DNA of 64,000 bases from Malonomonas rubra DSM 5091 (lineage in GTDB: Bacteria > Desulfobacterota > Desulfuromonadia > Desulfuromonadales > Geopsychrobacteraceae), in assembly GCF_900142125.1 (NCBI RefSeq), contig NZ_FQZT01000007.1:152852-216851 (forward strand), in the 5' to 3' direction. The notes under the pieces are model-generated. The model was not told where the DNA came from. It did no database searches and worked only from the letters and a program-made list of their open reading frames with translations. The translations under genes were made by a program, and so were the position numbers. The first letter of the stretch is position 1. Each line of letters opens with the position of its first letter. This document shows, piece by piece, positions 53,424 through 63,024 of this stretch.

Positions 53424-53633
53424 CTGTCACCTCCAATCGAACGACTATTATTAGCAAAAGCAAATTTTGTTCCATTGACAATCTCTTTTTGCTTTTACAT
53501 AATTTCAATAGGTTAGAAAAAAACTCTGAGAAGATAACAGGTTTCGAATCTGCAAAATTTGCCGGATCGAGCAGTAAATTGACAAAAAACGGCGCATAGA
53601 TCGCTGAACTGCTACCGAATAATGGAGTCCAAT

Positions 53634-54377
53634 ATGTCAAAAACCATCCTGATCACCGGAGCCACATCCGGCTTTGGAGAAGCCACTGCTCGTCGTTTCG
53701 CCGCCGAAGGCTGGCAACTGGTTCTCACCGGTCGCCGCAGCGAGCGACTGCAACAGCTGCAAACCGAACTCGGCGATGCCGTTCGTGACATCATCACCCT
53801 CGACATGCAGGATCGTGAACAGATCTTTGCCAAACTGGGGACACTGGAGAATATCGACCTGCTGCTGAACAACGCCGGACTGGCGCTGGGGCTGGAACCG
53901 GCCTGGGAGGTCAACCCGGACGACTGGGAAAACATGGTTGAAACCAACATCAAAGGGGTGATTTACGCCACTCGTGCCATCTTGCCACAGATGGTTGAAC
54001 GCAACAGCGGTCAGATCATCAACATCGGTTCGACAGCCGGCCGCTGGCCTTACCCCGGCGGTAATGTTTACGGTGGCACCAAGGCTTTTGTCGAACAGTT
54101 CGGCCGCAACCTGCGGGCTGACCTGCTGGGGAAAAAGGTCAAGGTGACGACCCTCGCTCCCGGAATGGCAGAGAGCGAATTCTCCAATGTTCGCTTTAAA
54201 GGGGATACGGAAAAAGCGAGTCAGGTTTACAAGGGAACCGAACCGCTCCGTCCGGAAGATATCGCCGAGATGATCTGGTGGCTCGCCAACCTTCCACCAC
54301 ACGTCAACATCAACCACATGGAGGCGATGTGCCTTGACCAGTCATGGGGACACTTGGCGGTGAATCGAGATATTTGA
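53634..54377 (+). CDS. Short-chain dehydrogenase, YdfG-like
   Basis: A 247-residue classical SDR. NADP site TGATSGFGEATA, structural NNAG, catalytic Ser in INIGSTAG and YxxxK (YGGTK). It resembles YdfG, an NADP+-dependent 3-hydroxy acid/serine dehydrogenase, including WxxMVETNIKG and APGMAESEFS motifs. ATG 53634 has GGAG six bases upstream; the ATG four codons earlier overlaps that site. It ends two bases before the stop of a convergent gene. Confidence 0.9.
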   Translation: MSKTILITGATSGFGEATARRFAAEGWQLVLTGRRSERLQQLQTELGDAVRDIITLDMQDREQIFAKLGTLENIDLLLNNAGLALGLEPAWEVNPDDWENMVETNIKGVIYATRAILPQMVERNSGQIINIGSTAGRWPYPGGNVYGGTKAFVEQFGRNLRADLLGKKVKVTTLAPGMAESEFSNVRFKGDTEKASQVYKGTEPLRPEDIAEMIWWLANLPPHVNINHMEAMCLDQSWGHLAVNRDI

Positions 54378-54379
54378 GG

Positions 54380-55423
54380 TCAAGCGCTGATGACGTTGTT
54401 GCGAGTACCGCGCTTCACCTCGTACATCGATTCATCGGCCAGTTTGATCAGTTCCTGAATGCAGTAGGCATTGGTTGGGTAGGTGGCAACACCGAGACTG
54501 GCGGTAATTTTCATCGCCTGGCCACAATCCGACTTAAACTCGGTGCTACGCAGGGTATCGAGCAGGTTTTGCGCCATGGCAAGAGCCCCCTTCTTGCTGG
54601 TCGATGGGAGCAGAAAGACAAACTCGTCGCCGCCGTAGCGGGCCGCATGATCGACGACCCGAATCACCTTTTTGAACAGCGCCCCGACCTCTTTGAGCAA
54701 GCGACTGCCAGTCAGATGGCCGTAGGTATCATTCACCTGTTTGAAATGATCGAGGTCGAGGAACACCATCGACAGTTCGTTTCCGTAACGGCTGGCCCGT
54801 TCCATCTCGTAATCGCACAGGGTCTGGAAGTGACGCGCGTTATAGAGACCGGTCAGATCATCCGTAATCGTTAAACTGCTGACCTGCTGATGCAGCCGCG
54901 AGTTTTCAATGGCGATGGCAGTGAAATCGGCGATGGTGGCAAGAATGCGCTGATCCTGCTCGGTGAACTGACTCTGCCCGACACCATTGAGCAGTTGGAT
55001 AACGCCGATAATACGGTTGTTCGAAACGAGCGGGACACAGAGGACCGATTGGGTTTCAAAGCCGACCTGTTCGTCGCTGCGGCTGGAGAAGCGTGGCTCT
55101 TTGCTCACATCCGGGACCAGCAAAGGCATCCCGGTGGCGACCACCCAGCCGGGCACCCCCTCGTCCGCATTCAGCCGGGTTCCGACCATCTCTCCGGACG
55201 CCGGAGAAATGGCGATTTCGAAACAGAGTTCGTTGCTGCCTTCATCCAGAATCAGCAATGACCAAGCCTGCGGGCGCAGCAAATTCCCGACTTTATCCAT
55301 CACCACCCGGTAAACATCTTCCAGCTCCAGGTGTGAAGTCAAAGCCTTGCCGATGTCGATCAGGGTTTCCAGCTCGTCCGAGAGCCGCCCCGATTCGACC
55401 AGATTTACGTGCTCAGCAGTCAT
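54380..55423 (-). CDS. GAF-GGDEF diguanylate cyclase
   Basis: A 347-residue cytoplasmic protein with an N-terminal GAF domain (about 20-170) and a GGDEF domain. The active site is YGGDEF and an RxxD inhibition site (RVVD) lies five residues before it. It should make c-di-GMP in response to a small ligand or redox state. The start at 55423 lacks a strong ribosome-binding site. It has no obvious operon partner. Confidence 0.9.
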   Translation of the reverse strand: MTAEHVNLVESGRLSDELETLIDIGKALTSHLELEDVYRVVMDKVGNLLRPQAWSLLILDEGSNELCFEIAISPASGEMVGTRLNADEGVPGWVVATGMPLLVPDVSKEPRFSSRSDEQVGFETQSVLCVPLVSNNRIIGVIQLLNGVGQSQFTEQDQRILATIADFTAIAIENSRLHQQVSSLTITDDLTGLYNARHFQTLCDYEMERASRYGNELSMVFLDLDHFKQVNDTYGHLTGSRLLKEVGALFKKVIRVVDHAARYGGDEFVFLLPSTSKKGALAMAQNLLDTLRSTEFKSDCGQAMKITASLGVATYPTNAYCIQELIKLADESMYEVKRGTRNNVISA

Positions 55424-55602
55424 GACCGGTCCACAGCGTCCTTTACATTTAGCTTTACTAATTTAAGCGGGGGCGCGCGAGAAGTCAATCATCACAAGCA
55501 ATAAATACTTGATTCATTAAACTTTTTCGCCAACACTGTCGATAAGAGACCCAAAGAAAACGTCCCATTGACGGGAACAGCTATACCACGGAGGGTCAGA
55601 AT

Positions 55603-56340
55603 ATGTTGGAAGAAGTCAAAAGAGTTACTTACAGGCGAGGTGATCCGCATCGCGAAGTTGCACCGGTCACCCCCTATCCGCGCATCGATCCACAACAGGA
55701 CCGCCACGAAGGCTACCCCGGCCAGCAACCCAGGAAACATGAACAGCCGGCTCCTGCCCGCAGGCGTTTTACCGCCATGCGTGAGCTGATCGAAAAACTC
55801 CGGAGCAGTGAAGATATCAGCCGGGTCGATTTCAATACCGTCAATCAAGAGCTGCTCGACATCGGGCTGGCGCTCGCAGAAGCTGAGCTGATTTCGCTGC
55901 TGCTGCAACTGAAAGTTCCCCTCGACAGCATCGATGACATCGTCCGGCAACTGCAGCACCGCAGCGAGACCCCAAACTTCGTCAGTGGTCTCGATATGAC
56001 CAGCGAGACCAACATGTTCCCGGTTTTCGTTGAAGAGTTGGCGGAATACCTGATGTGCTTCGAGTCGGTACTGGTGAAAGTCGGCAAACAGAACCAGTTG
56101 CTGGTCGATGAAATTACGAACCACGGCCGTTACCAGATCAACCATGGTCGGATCAAGCTCGACTTCAGCCGGCCAGCGGACGAATCCGCCCTCGACTGGG
56201 ACAAACTCAACTTGGTCATCAGCGTTAAAGTCGGTGCCGTCGAAGTTGATGAGAACGGCCGCCGGGCAATCTTTTACCAGCGACCAGAAAGCAAAGGCTA
56301 CGGACTTTACTCCGACAAATCGCTCAGCCTATCGATTTAA
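55603..56340 (+). CDS. Hypothetical protein with Pro-rich N-terminus
   Basis: A 245-residue soluble protein not recognised. Residues 1-55 are polar, Pro- and Arg-rich and probably disordered (YPGQQPRKHEQPAPARRR). The middle is helical, with several Leu-rich stretches (LLDIGLALAEAELISLLLQLKVPLD in part). The last 90 residues are mixed alpha/beta. No Cys pairs, membrane segments or catalytic motifs. GGAGGG precedes the ATG. It ends one base before the stop of the convergent DUF945 gene. Confidence 0.7.
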   Translation: MLEEVKRVTYRRGDPHREVAPVTPYPRIDPQQDRHEGYPGQQPRKHEQPAPARRRFTAMRELIEKLRSSEDISRVDFNTVNQELLDIGLALAEAELISLLLQLKVPLDSIDDIVRQLQHRSETPNFVSGLDMTSETNMFPVFVEELAEYLMCFESVLVKVGKQNQLLVDEITNHGRYQINHGRIKLDFSRPADESALDWDKLNLVISVKVGAVEVDENGRRAIFYQRPESKGYGLYSDKSLSLSI

Positions 56341-57588
56341 CTACCTCAGAACCTGACCGTTCAACAGTGGCTGCCCCTGCCTGACGGCGAAATCGAGACG
56401 ATAGCCGCTATCCGTCTGCTGCAAAATGCCTTTCTGCACAAACGCTCCAGCCAACTGTTCTGCCTGCTCGTTAAGAACCGCCCGGTTGCGCACCACAGAG
56501 CTCTGCAGGCGATCAAGCATACGGAATCCGGCGCTGAAAAAAGTCTGATCCAGCTGCAGCTGGAAATCTCCGTTCAACTGCTCGAATGCCATCAGCCCGG
56601 ACACATCTCCCTGTGCCAGGGCAAACTCGCCTTTACCAGTGGCAGCACCCTCATCGCTTTGCAGTTCCAGTTGTTCGATCGAGAGTATCAGGCCCTGCTG
56701 AAACAGTTGTCCGTAAAGAGCAAAAAGCTGCAATTGCAACATCAGTGGATCGCTCTGCCCGGAAGCGAACTGCTGCTGCAGGTCCCGCGCACTCTGCTGC
56801 ATCTCTCGCAAGGTCTCTGCATCGAGCCCGGCGATCCTCATCCGCAAGCGCCCGTTGTTGAACTCCTCATCCGCAAGTTGCAGTCTGTCCAGGGAAAGCT
56901 CGAAGGCACCTGCAACCGCCTCGCCCTGCAGCGTGTTTTCAACTGTATACCGCACCCCTTCGAGGGCAAAGCTCTGCTCTTCCGCCTGCACCTGCAAGGA
57001 GCCGAGGGACATCTTGCCTGCGCCGATCATCAAACCCTGCTGATCGCTGATGGTCGATTGTAAATCCAGGTCACCCAAATGCAACTCACCGTTGCCCCGC
57101 TCAATCAGTGTCAACTCGGTCAACTGCAGGCTGACATCGCCATCGGTCAAACCCGGCTGCAAACGACAAGAGAATTGCAAGCCCTCCAGCCGTACTTCCG
57201 TGTCATCAGCGGCAACAGCAAGCAGTGGCAGCCCCAGCCGGCTTTCAACCGCGCCCTGCAGGCTAACATCGGTCTGCAGCTGCGGCCTTTCGGCTAACTC
57301 GGAGCCTTCAGAGAAGCTGGTGTAAATCTGCACTTTCCAGGGAAGATGGCGAATCTGGTGAGATAGCTCAAGCTGCTCTCCCCGCAGATCGACCCGGGTC
57401 CTGGCCGTCGATAACAAAAATCCACGCTGATAATCGCTCAACTCGAGCTTTATTAAACCGGGATACAGTTGATTGATCTCGGCCACCTGCTCTGCAAAAA
57501 CAGTTTCCGTTTTACTGCTGCAAACGTAAGTAGCTGCAAACAACAGGATCAGGGTCAATATCAGCAGGGCAGAAACAACTTTTCTCAT
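56341..57588 (-). CDS. DUF945/YdgA-family protein
   Basis: A 415-residue protein with one N-terminal membrane anchor (VVSALLILTLILLFAATYV) and a large periplasmic beta-rich region. The DYQRGFLLSTART motif early in the mature part is typical of DUF945 (YdgA/YihF) proteins, which have no firm function. ATG 57588 has GGAG five bases upstream; a GTG five codons earlier overlaps that site. It is 17 bases after the ybbP-like gene and likely co-transcribed. Confidence 0.82.
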   Translation of the reverse strand: MRKVVSALLILTLILLFAATYVCSSKTETVFAEQVAEINQLYPGLIKLELSDYQRGFLLSTARTRVDLRGEQLELSHQIRHLPWKVQIYTSFSEGSELAERPQLQTDVSLQGAVESRLGLPLLAVAADDTEVRLEGLQFSCRLQPGLTDGDVSLQLTELTLIERGNGELHLGDLDLQSTISDQQGLMIGAGKMSLGSLQVQAEEQSFALEGVRYTVENTLQGEAVAGAFELSLDRLQLADEEFNNGRLRMRIAGLDAETLREMQQSARDLQQQFASGQSDPLMLQLQLFALYGQLFQQGLILSIEQLELQSDEGAATGKGEFALAQGDVSGLMAFEQLNGDFQLQLDQTFFSAGFRMLDRLQSSVVRNRAVLNEQAEQLAGAFVQKGILQQTDSGYRLDFAVRQGQPLLNGQVLR

Positions 57589-57605
57589 GCGAACTCCAAG
57601 CACAT

Positions 57606-60134
57606 CTAGTCATGACGCAGATAACCTGCGGGCCGCTTACCCAAAGCTTTCCAGGTTCCGCTCAGGCCAAGCAGCAGGGTCAGCCCGATCCCCGCCGCCA
57701 GGGTTAGCAGGATCACTTCCGGGTGAGGACTGAAAGGCACATCGAGCGGGCCACGCAAAATAGCAAAAGCGGCCAAGCCACCAGTCAGGGCGCTGATCAT
57801 TCCGGCGATCAAACCGAGCAGGGCGAATTCCGCGGCAAAGGTCGTCAGGATATCACGCCGCGTCGCGCCACAAACCTTGAAAATGACAGCATCCTGAATC
57901 CGCCGGTGCTGATCGGCGGAAACCGCCCCGGCCAGCACCAAGAACCCGGTCAGCAAAGCCACCGCCGCCATTCCCTGAAAAGCAGCACCGATGCGTCCAA
58001 GAGTCAGGGAAACGTTTTTCAGCACTTCAGCCGTGCTGATCAGGGAGATATTCGGAAACTCAGTCGTCACCCTACGATAGTACTGCTCTTCAACACCGTC
58101 CGGCAGATGCACGGCGGCCAGGTGTGTCTGTGGTGCGCTCTCCAGCAAGCCGGGGGCGAACAGCAGGGCGAAGTTGAGCTGCAGAGTCGACCAGTCGACC
58201 TCGCGAATATTGGCAATCTCTGCCGTCACCTCACGACCAAGAATATTGACGCTGATGCTGTCACCGAGGCCGACTCCAAAACCCTCAGCCAGATCTGCCG
58301 TGAGCGAGAGCAGCGGTGGCCCGCTGTAATCCTCCGGCCACCATTCCCCTGCCGTCAAGACGGTCCCAGATGGCAACGTACCGCTGTAACTGAAAAAGCG
58401 GTCGCCTCGTACCGCCCAGCGGACATTCGGCGCGATCGTTGCGTCCGCCACCGAAACCCCGTCGATAAAAGTTATACGCCCGCGCAGGGTCGGTGAACGC
58501 TCCAACCGAGCACCAGGAAATTCTGCAATTTTCCCCTCCATAGCAGCAACCTGCTGCGGCTGAATATCGAGCAGGAAAAAGTCGGGCGCATCGGCCGGAA
58601 TATTATCCCGCACCATATCGTTCAGGTTGGCCTGCACCAGAGCAATCATCACCAGTGCCGTCAATCCCAGGCCGAGTGAAAAAATGATGCTGACCGCCGG
58701 TGCGCCCGGCCGCTTGATATTCGCCAAAGCCAGACGCACGCGTGGATTTCCCGGCTGCGGCAGTTTCGCAACGAGCCGAATGACCAGCGTTGCCAGCACG
58801 CGGAACAGGAGAAAACAGATCGCCGCACCGAGGATAAACCAGCCCGCCAGTTGCTTGTCGCTACTGCTGAACAGCGCGACCAGCGCCAACGCCAGTCCAC
58901 TGGCAGCGACCGCCAGCCAGATAGTCCTCCCCGGATTTTTGCGCCCGCTGTCGACATAGCCACGAAACAGCATCGCCGGCGGCACGCGGCGAGCGATTCC
59001 CAGTTCTTTAAGAGAAAAAAGCAGCGCGATCAACAGGCCGAACAGAGCAGAAACCAGCAACACCTGGGGATAAAAACCGGCCTGCAGCGGGATCGGCAAC
59101 AGGTTGCCGGCAAAACGGGCAATCAGCCAGGGCACAGCCGCACCAAGCAGAAGGCCAAGAGAGGAGCCGACAAAACCGAGCAGCAGAACCTGCAGCAGGT
59201 ACGCAGTAAAAACCACCCGACTGGACGCACCGAGGCATTTCATGGTGGCAATATGCTCCAGCTTGCCGTTGAGATAACCGCGCACCGCACCCGACACGCC
59301 GAGCCCCCCGACCAGCAGGGCGCAGAGACCGAGCAAGGTCAGGTTTGTGCTCATCCGATCGAGAAAAAATCTCACCCGCGGCGCTGCTTTACGCCAATCC
59401 CGTAACCGCCAGCCGGCATCGGGAAAGCGTTGCTGCAACGCGCTGCTGACAGCTTCAACCTGCTCCCGATCGGGCAGTTTCAGGCGATATCGGTAGGTCA
59501 CCAGGCTGCCCGGTTGCAGCAGATCAGTTGCCCGCAAAGCGGCTTGACTGACCAGCAACCGAGGTCCGAGATGAAATGCGCGCACGGTGCGATCCGGTTC
59601 GTTCTGCAATATGCCGCGAACCGTAAATTCTGCCGCGCCGACCTTCACACGATCGCCAACTGCGATCGCGAAACGCTGTAAAAAGCTCTGTTCGACCAGT
59701 GCGCCAAAACGCACCCCCGCACCGGCCAGAGCAGTCTCAGACTTTTGCTCCGGCACAATCGGCAGCTCGCCGTAAAGCGGATATGCGCCATCGACCGCTT
59801 TCAGCTCGACCAGGGCACTCTGCTGTGTTGCCACCGCCGTCGCCATGGTGCGCATTTCCAGCACACTGGAAAGTAGCCCGAATTGCTCAATGAAAGCACG
59901 CTGTTCATCCGTCAGCGAACGCTGCGACAACCGGATCTCTAGGTCGCCACCGAGCAGCGCCCCGGCATCCGCCAGCAGCCCGGACCGGGCGGCCGCACTG
60001 AAGCTGCCAATGGCGCTGATGGCAAAGACCCCGAGAAACAGGCAGGCGAGAAAAACGCCGAAACCGCGCAGTCCACCACGCAGTTCACGACGCACCAGGC
60101 GCAGCGCCTGCGGTAAAAAAGCGAACCGACTCAC
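57606..60134 (-). CDS. ybbP: YbbP-like FtsX-type ABC permease
   Basis: An 842-residue inner-membrane protein with an N-terminal helix, a periplasmic region, and FtsX-type helix groups in the centre and at the C-terminus (ten or so helices). It has two similar halves, as in E. coli YbbP. It works with the adjacent YbbA-like ATPase. The partner system may move lipids or peptides or release acyl chains; this is unresolved. It starts at GTG 60134, overlapping the ybbA stop (GTGA). Confidence 0.9.
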   Translation of the reverse strand: MSRFAFLPQALRLVRRELRGGLRGFGVFLACLFLGVFAISAIGSFSAAARSGLLADAGALLGGDLEIRLSQRSLTDEQRAFIEQFGLLSSVLEMRTMATAVATQQSALVELKAVDGAYPLYGELPIVPEQKSETALAGAGVRFGALVEQSFLQRFAIAVGDRVKVGAAEFTVRGILQNEPDRTVRAFHLGPRLLVSQAALRATDLLQPGSLVTYRYRLKLPDREQVEAVSSALQQRFPDAGWRLRDWRKAAPRVRFFLDRMSTNLTLLGLCALLVGGLGVSGAVRGYLNGKLEHIATMKCLGASSRVVFTAYLLQVLLLGFVGSSLGLLLGAAVPWLIARFAGNLLPIPLQAGFYPQVLLVSALFGLLIALLFSLKELGIARRVPPAMLFRGYVDSGRKNPGRTIWLAVAASGLALALVALFSSSDKQLAGWFILGAAICFLLFRVLATLVIRLVAKLPQPGNPRVRLALANIKRPGAPAVSIIFSLGLGLTALVMIALVQANLNDMVRDNIPADAPDFFLLDIQPQQVAAMEGKIAEFPGARLERSPTLRGRITFIDGVSVADATIAPNVRWAVRGDRFFSYSGTLPSGTVLTAGEWWPEDYSGPPLLSLTADLAEGFGVGLGDSISVNILGREVTAEIANIREVDWSTLQLNFALLFAPGLLESAPQTHLAAVHLPDGVEEQYYRRVTTEFPNISLISTAEVLKNVSLTLGRIGAAFQGMAAVALLTGFLVLAGAVSADQHRRIQDAVIFKVCGATRRDILTTFAAEFALLGLIAGMISALTGGLAAFAILRGPLDVPFSPHPEVILLTLAAGIGLTLLLGLSGTWKALGKRPAGYLRHD

Positions 60135-60820
60135 GCGACCATCCCGTCAACAGGTTGCAGACAACCGTCGATCATCTGAATTGTTCTCTGACAACGACCG
60201 GCCAGCTTCGGATCATGAGTCACCAGAACCAGGGTGGTACCGAATTCGTGCTGTAGCCCGAACAACAGCTCCATCACCTTTTCGCCCGTTTCGCCATCCA
60301 GGTTCCCGGTCGGCTCGTCAGCCAGAATCAGCTTCGGTTTGGCGACAAAGGCCCGCGCCAAAGCGACCCGCTGCTGCTCACCACCGGAAAGCTGACCGGG
60401 GAAATGCTGCAGCCGCTGCTCCAGGCCAACAGCAGTAAGCGCCTGATGAGCCTGCTGCAGGGCGTCATCGACGCCAGCGAATTCCAGCGGAAGAGCGACA
60501 TTTTCCAACGCCGTCATGGTCGGCACCAGGTGAAAGGATTGAAAGACGATACCGACCTGCCTGCGACGGAAACGGGCCAGGCCATCCTCATCCAGCTGCC
60601 GCAAGTCGGTTCCGGCAATTTTCACCCTCCCCGCATCGGCCTGTTCCAGACCGGAGAGCACCATCAGCAGACTGGTTTTCCCAGCCCCCGAAGGCCCGAC
60701 GATGCTCAAGGTTTCGCCAGCGGCAACCTGCAGGTCGACGCCACGCAGGATATTGACCGGGCCGGCGCCGCCAACTAAACTGAGTTGTAGATCTGCAACC
60801 TCAACAATCGGATCGATCAT
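60131..60820 (-). CDS. ybbA: YbbA-like ABC transporter ATPase
   Basis: A 229-residue ATPase of the LolD/MacB group: Walker [10 protein letters not shown], signature LSGGEQQR, Walker B LILADEP, H-loop THD. It pairs with the YbbP-like permease. ATG 60820 follows AAGGAG, which lies inside the tesA coding sequence. The divergent tesA start uses the same CATG, so the two genes have no intergenic space. The same ybbA-ybbP/tesA divergence occurs in E. coli. Confidence 0.93.
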   Translation of the reverse strand: MIDPIVEVADLQLSLVGGAGPVNILRGVDLQVAAGETLSIVGPSGAGKTSLLMVLSGLEQADAGRVKIAGTDLRQLDEDGLARFRRRQVGIVFQSFHLVPTMTALENVALPLEFAGVDDALQQAHQALTAVGLEQRLQHFPGQLSGGEQQRVALARAFVAKPKLILADEPTGNLDGETGEKVMELLFGLQHEFGTTLVLVTHDPKLAGRCQRTIQMIDGCLQPVDGMVA

Positions 60821-61481
60821 GAAAGCTCCTTCTTTACTGCTTTTGCTGTTTTTATGCTGCGGGCTGAATCCGCTGCGGGCGGAAACCACGCCGATACGGA
60901 TTGTCGTCCTCGGTGACAGTTTAACCGCCGGCTACGGGCTGCCGCAACAGGCCGCCTTCCCCGCGCAACTGGAGATCGCCCTGCAGGGGCGTGGGCACAA
61001 AGTTAAAGTGTTCAACGCCGGGGTCTCCGGCGACACCAGCTTCGGCGGCCTGAGCCGGCTCGACTGGGCGCTGACCGACCAACCCGACCTGGTGATCATC
61101 GAGCTGGGAGCCAACGATGCCCTGCGCGGCCTGCAACCGATCCAGACCCGGCAGAATCTCGATACCATCCTGCACCGGCTGAAGCAGAAGAATATCCGTG
61201 CTGTGCTGGCCGGGATGAAAGCCCCGCGCAACCTGGGCGAGGCCTATTATAACAGCTTTGACAGCATCTACCCTGAGCTTGCACAGCAACATCAGGTGCC
61301 GCTTTATCCATTTTTCCTCGATGGTGTCGCTGGAATTCCCGAGCTGAACCAGCCGGACGGCATTCACCCGACAATGATCGGGGTCAATGTGATAGTCGAT
61401 AAAATGCTGCCATTGCTGGAAGAAGTGCTGGAAGAGATTGCCCCGGAAAAAAATAAAGGGAAAAATAAAGGGAAAAAATGA
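60819..61481 (+). CDS. tesA: TesA-like SGNH esterase/thioesterase
   Basis: A 220-residue exported hydrolase. Signal peptide (SLLLLLFLCCGLNPLRA), then SGNH blocks: GDSLTAGYG with Ser34, GVSGDTSFGG, GANDALRG and DGIHPT with the catalytic His. It matches E. coli TesA, which acts on acyl thioesters, esters and lysophospholipids in the periplasm. The C-terminus ends in a Lys-rich tail (KNKGKNKGKK). The ATG at 60819 has only a weak CGGA upstream. Its stop overlaps the next start as ATGA. Confidence 0.93.
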   Translation: MKAPSLLLLLFLCCGLNPLRAETTPIRIVVLGDSLTAGYGLPQQAAFPAQLEIALQGRGHKVKVFNAGVSGDTSFGGLSRLDWALTDQPDLVIIELGANDALRGLQPIQTRQNLDTILHRLKQKNIRAVLAGMKAPRNLGEAYYNSFDSIYPELAQQHQVPLYPFFLDGVAGIPELNQPDGIHPTMIGVNVIVDKMLPLLEEVLEEIAPEKNKGKNKGKK

Positions 61482-62002
61482 CTCACTTTTTTAGCGCGGC
61501 CATGATCATCATCGGGGGGATCATCATGGGACTCAGTCTGTGGGAATCAAGAAAGCTGCTGGTAATGATTCCTTTTTTGCCGGAAAACAAACAACTGCCC
61601 CTGACAAAAAAGATTCATCTGCTGCAGGGCCTCATGCTTTTTTTCCTGCTGGGATATGGGATCGTTGCAATCTCATTTATCAGTAGAATAAATATTTTGG
61701 GTGAATTGTTTGTTGGTGTTGTCTTCTTTGGGGGCGCCGTATTTGTCCTTATCAGCAATCGCATTCAAACCAAAATGCTGATCGAAGCGAAAAACACTCT
61801 AAGCGGATTATTGCCCATCTGCTCTTCATGCAAAAAGATGCGGAGTCAAAACAGCGACCCGAAAAACCAGGCATCCTGGCAACCTCTTGAAGTATTTATT
61901 TCTGATCGAACCTCTGCAGATTTTACCCACTCAATTTGCCCAGAATGCTTAAAGAAAAACTTTCCGGAACAGGCAGACCGTATTTTAAATAAAACCCGAT
62001 GA
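61478..62002 (+). CDS. Membrane protein with C-terminal Cys-rich GLLPICSSCKK domain
   Basis: A 174-residue protein with three hydrophobic segments (about 8-25, 49-67, 76-94) and a cytoplasmic C-terminal domain. The sequence GLLPICSSCKKMR, a W, and SICPECLKK form a four-Cys putative metal site. The same short domain is common at the ends of bacterial signalling proteins (PAS, GGDEF, receivers), where its role is unknown. Here it is tied to the membrane with no catalytic domain. It is translationally coupled to tesA. AU-rich codons suggest composition unlike its neighbours. Confidence 0.7.
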   Translation: MTHFFSAAMIIIGGIIMGLSLWESRKLLVMIPFLPENKQLPLTKKIHLLQGLMLFFLLGYGIVAISFISRINILGELFVGVVFFGGAVFVLISNRIQTKMLIEAKNTLSGLLPICSSCKKMRSQNSDPKNQASWQPLEVFISDRTSADFTHSICPECLKKNFPEQADRILNKTR

Positions 62003-62013
62003 GAATTGGAAAC

Positions 62014-62925
62014 TCAGCAGCCGCGTTCTGCCTTCCCCCCATCACCTTTATCTTCTGCACCTAGCCCAACCTGTACCAGAAACGCTTCCAGCTCATCCGG
62101 CAAAGGCGACTTGATGCTGATCGGCGCCCCGCTGAAAGGGTCGACAAAAGCGAGACAGCAGCTGTGCAGGAACATGCGTGGCAGCTCTTGTGGGCAGGGG
62201 CCGTGGTAACGCTGGTCGCCGAACAGTGGATGCTTCTGTTGCGCCAGTTGCTGTCGGATCTGATGCTGGCGACCAGTATGCAGACGCAACTCCAGCAGGG
62301 ATGCCTGTTCGTTTCTGGCAAGGGCGCGAAATTCCGTGCTGGCAAGTTTCTTTTTCCCCTTCGCTTTCACCACAGACTCCAACCGACCGCTGCCGCTGGT
62401 TTTTCCCGCAACCAACGCCAGGTAGTATTTCTCCACCTCATGGCGCATGAACAGTTGCCCCAACTCGGCGCAAGCTTTTTTCCCTTTGCCGAACAACACC
62501 GGACCGGAGGTTCCCAGATCGAGCCTGTGCACGGGAGCGATGCTGAATTTCGAGCCACGCTGTTTCAGCAACTGCCCGGCGCGCGTGGTGAGGTTGTCGG
62601 TTTCATGGCCAACGCTGCTGTGGATCGCCAGCCCGGCCGGCTTGTCCACCACAAGAATCTCTCTTGTTTCATAGAGGATCTGCAACGGCGTCTGTTCACT
62701 TGGGGGTGTTGAAAGAAATTCCTGCAGGCGACCGCTATCTGGCAGGCGGATGCCATCACCGACACTCAGCGGAGAATCCAGCGTCAGCAAACCGGAGTGG
62801 TTGCTGACTTTTCCCTTTTTTACCATTTGCCGCAGGTATGACAGGGGTGCAGCAGGTATCTGCTGCTGCAGAAATTCCAGCAGGGAAGAGTCGCTATCTT
62901 TCTTATCGACGTTAAAGATGGGCAT
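62014..62925 (-). CDS. RluA-family pseudouridine synthase
   Basis: A 303-residue enzyme that isomerises uridine in rRNA or tRNA. An N-terminal S4-like region (about 15-70, with LRQMVKKGKV) is followed by the catalytic domain with HRLDLGTSG (active-site Asp), then LRLHTGRQHQIRQQLA and the C-terminal motif. Membership of RluA versus RluC/RluD cannot be decided. The start lacks a strong ribosome-binding site. Confidence 0.9.
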   Translation of the reverse strand: MPIFNVDKKDSDSSLLEFLQQQIPAAPLSYLRQMVKKGKVSNHSGLLTLDSPLSVGDGIRLPDSGRLQEFLSTPPSEQTPLQILYETREILVVDKPAGLAIHSSVGHETDNLTTRAGQLLKQRGSKFSIAPVHRLDLGTSGPVLFGKGKKACAELGQLFMRHEVEKYYLALVAGKTSGSGRLESVVKAKGKKKLASTEFRALARNEQASLLELRLHTGRQHQIRQQLAQQKHPLFGDQRYHGPCPQELPRMFLHSCCLAFVDPFSGAPISIKSPLPDELEAFLVQVGLGAEDKGDGGKAERGC

Positions 62926-62964
62926 ACGCAGAAGATAGGCTTTTGCCGGTGATGCAGCAACAAG

Positions 62965-62997
62965 AAAAAGGCCCTGCTCATCGCAGTGAACAGGGCC
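62965..62997 (-). terminator. Terminator after nrfA
   Basis: On the minus strand GGCCCTG and CAGGGCC enclose a 14-base loop, followed by TTTTT. It ends the nrfA transcript 27 bases after its stop. Confidence 0.85.
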
Positions 62998-63024
62998 GGA
63001 AACAGATCAGCTATCGCTGAATCT

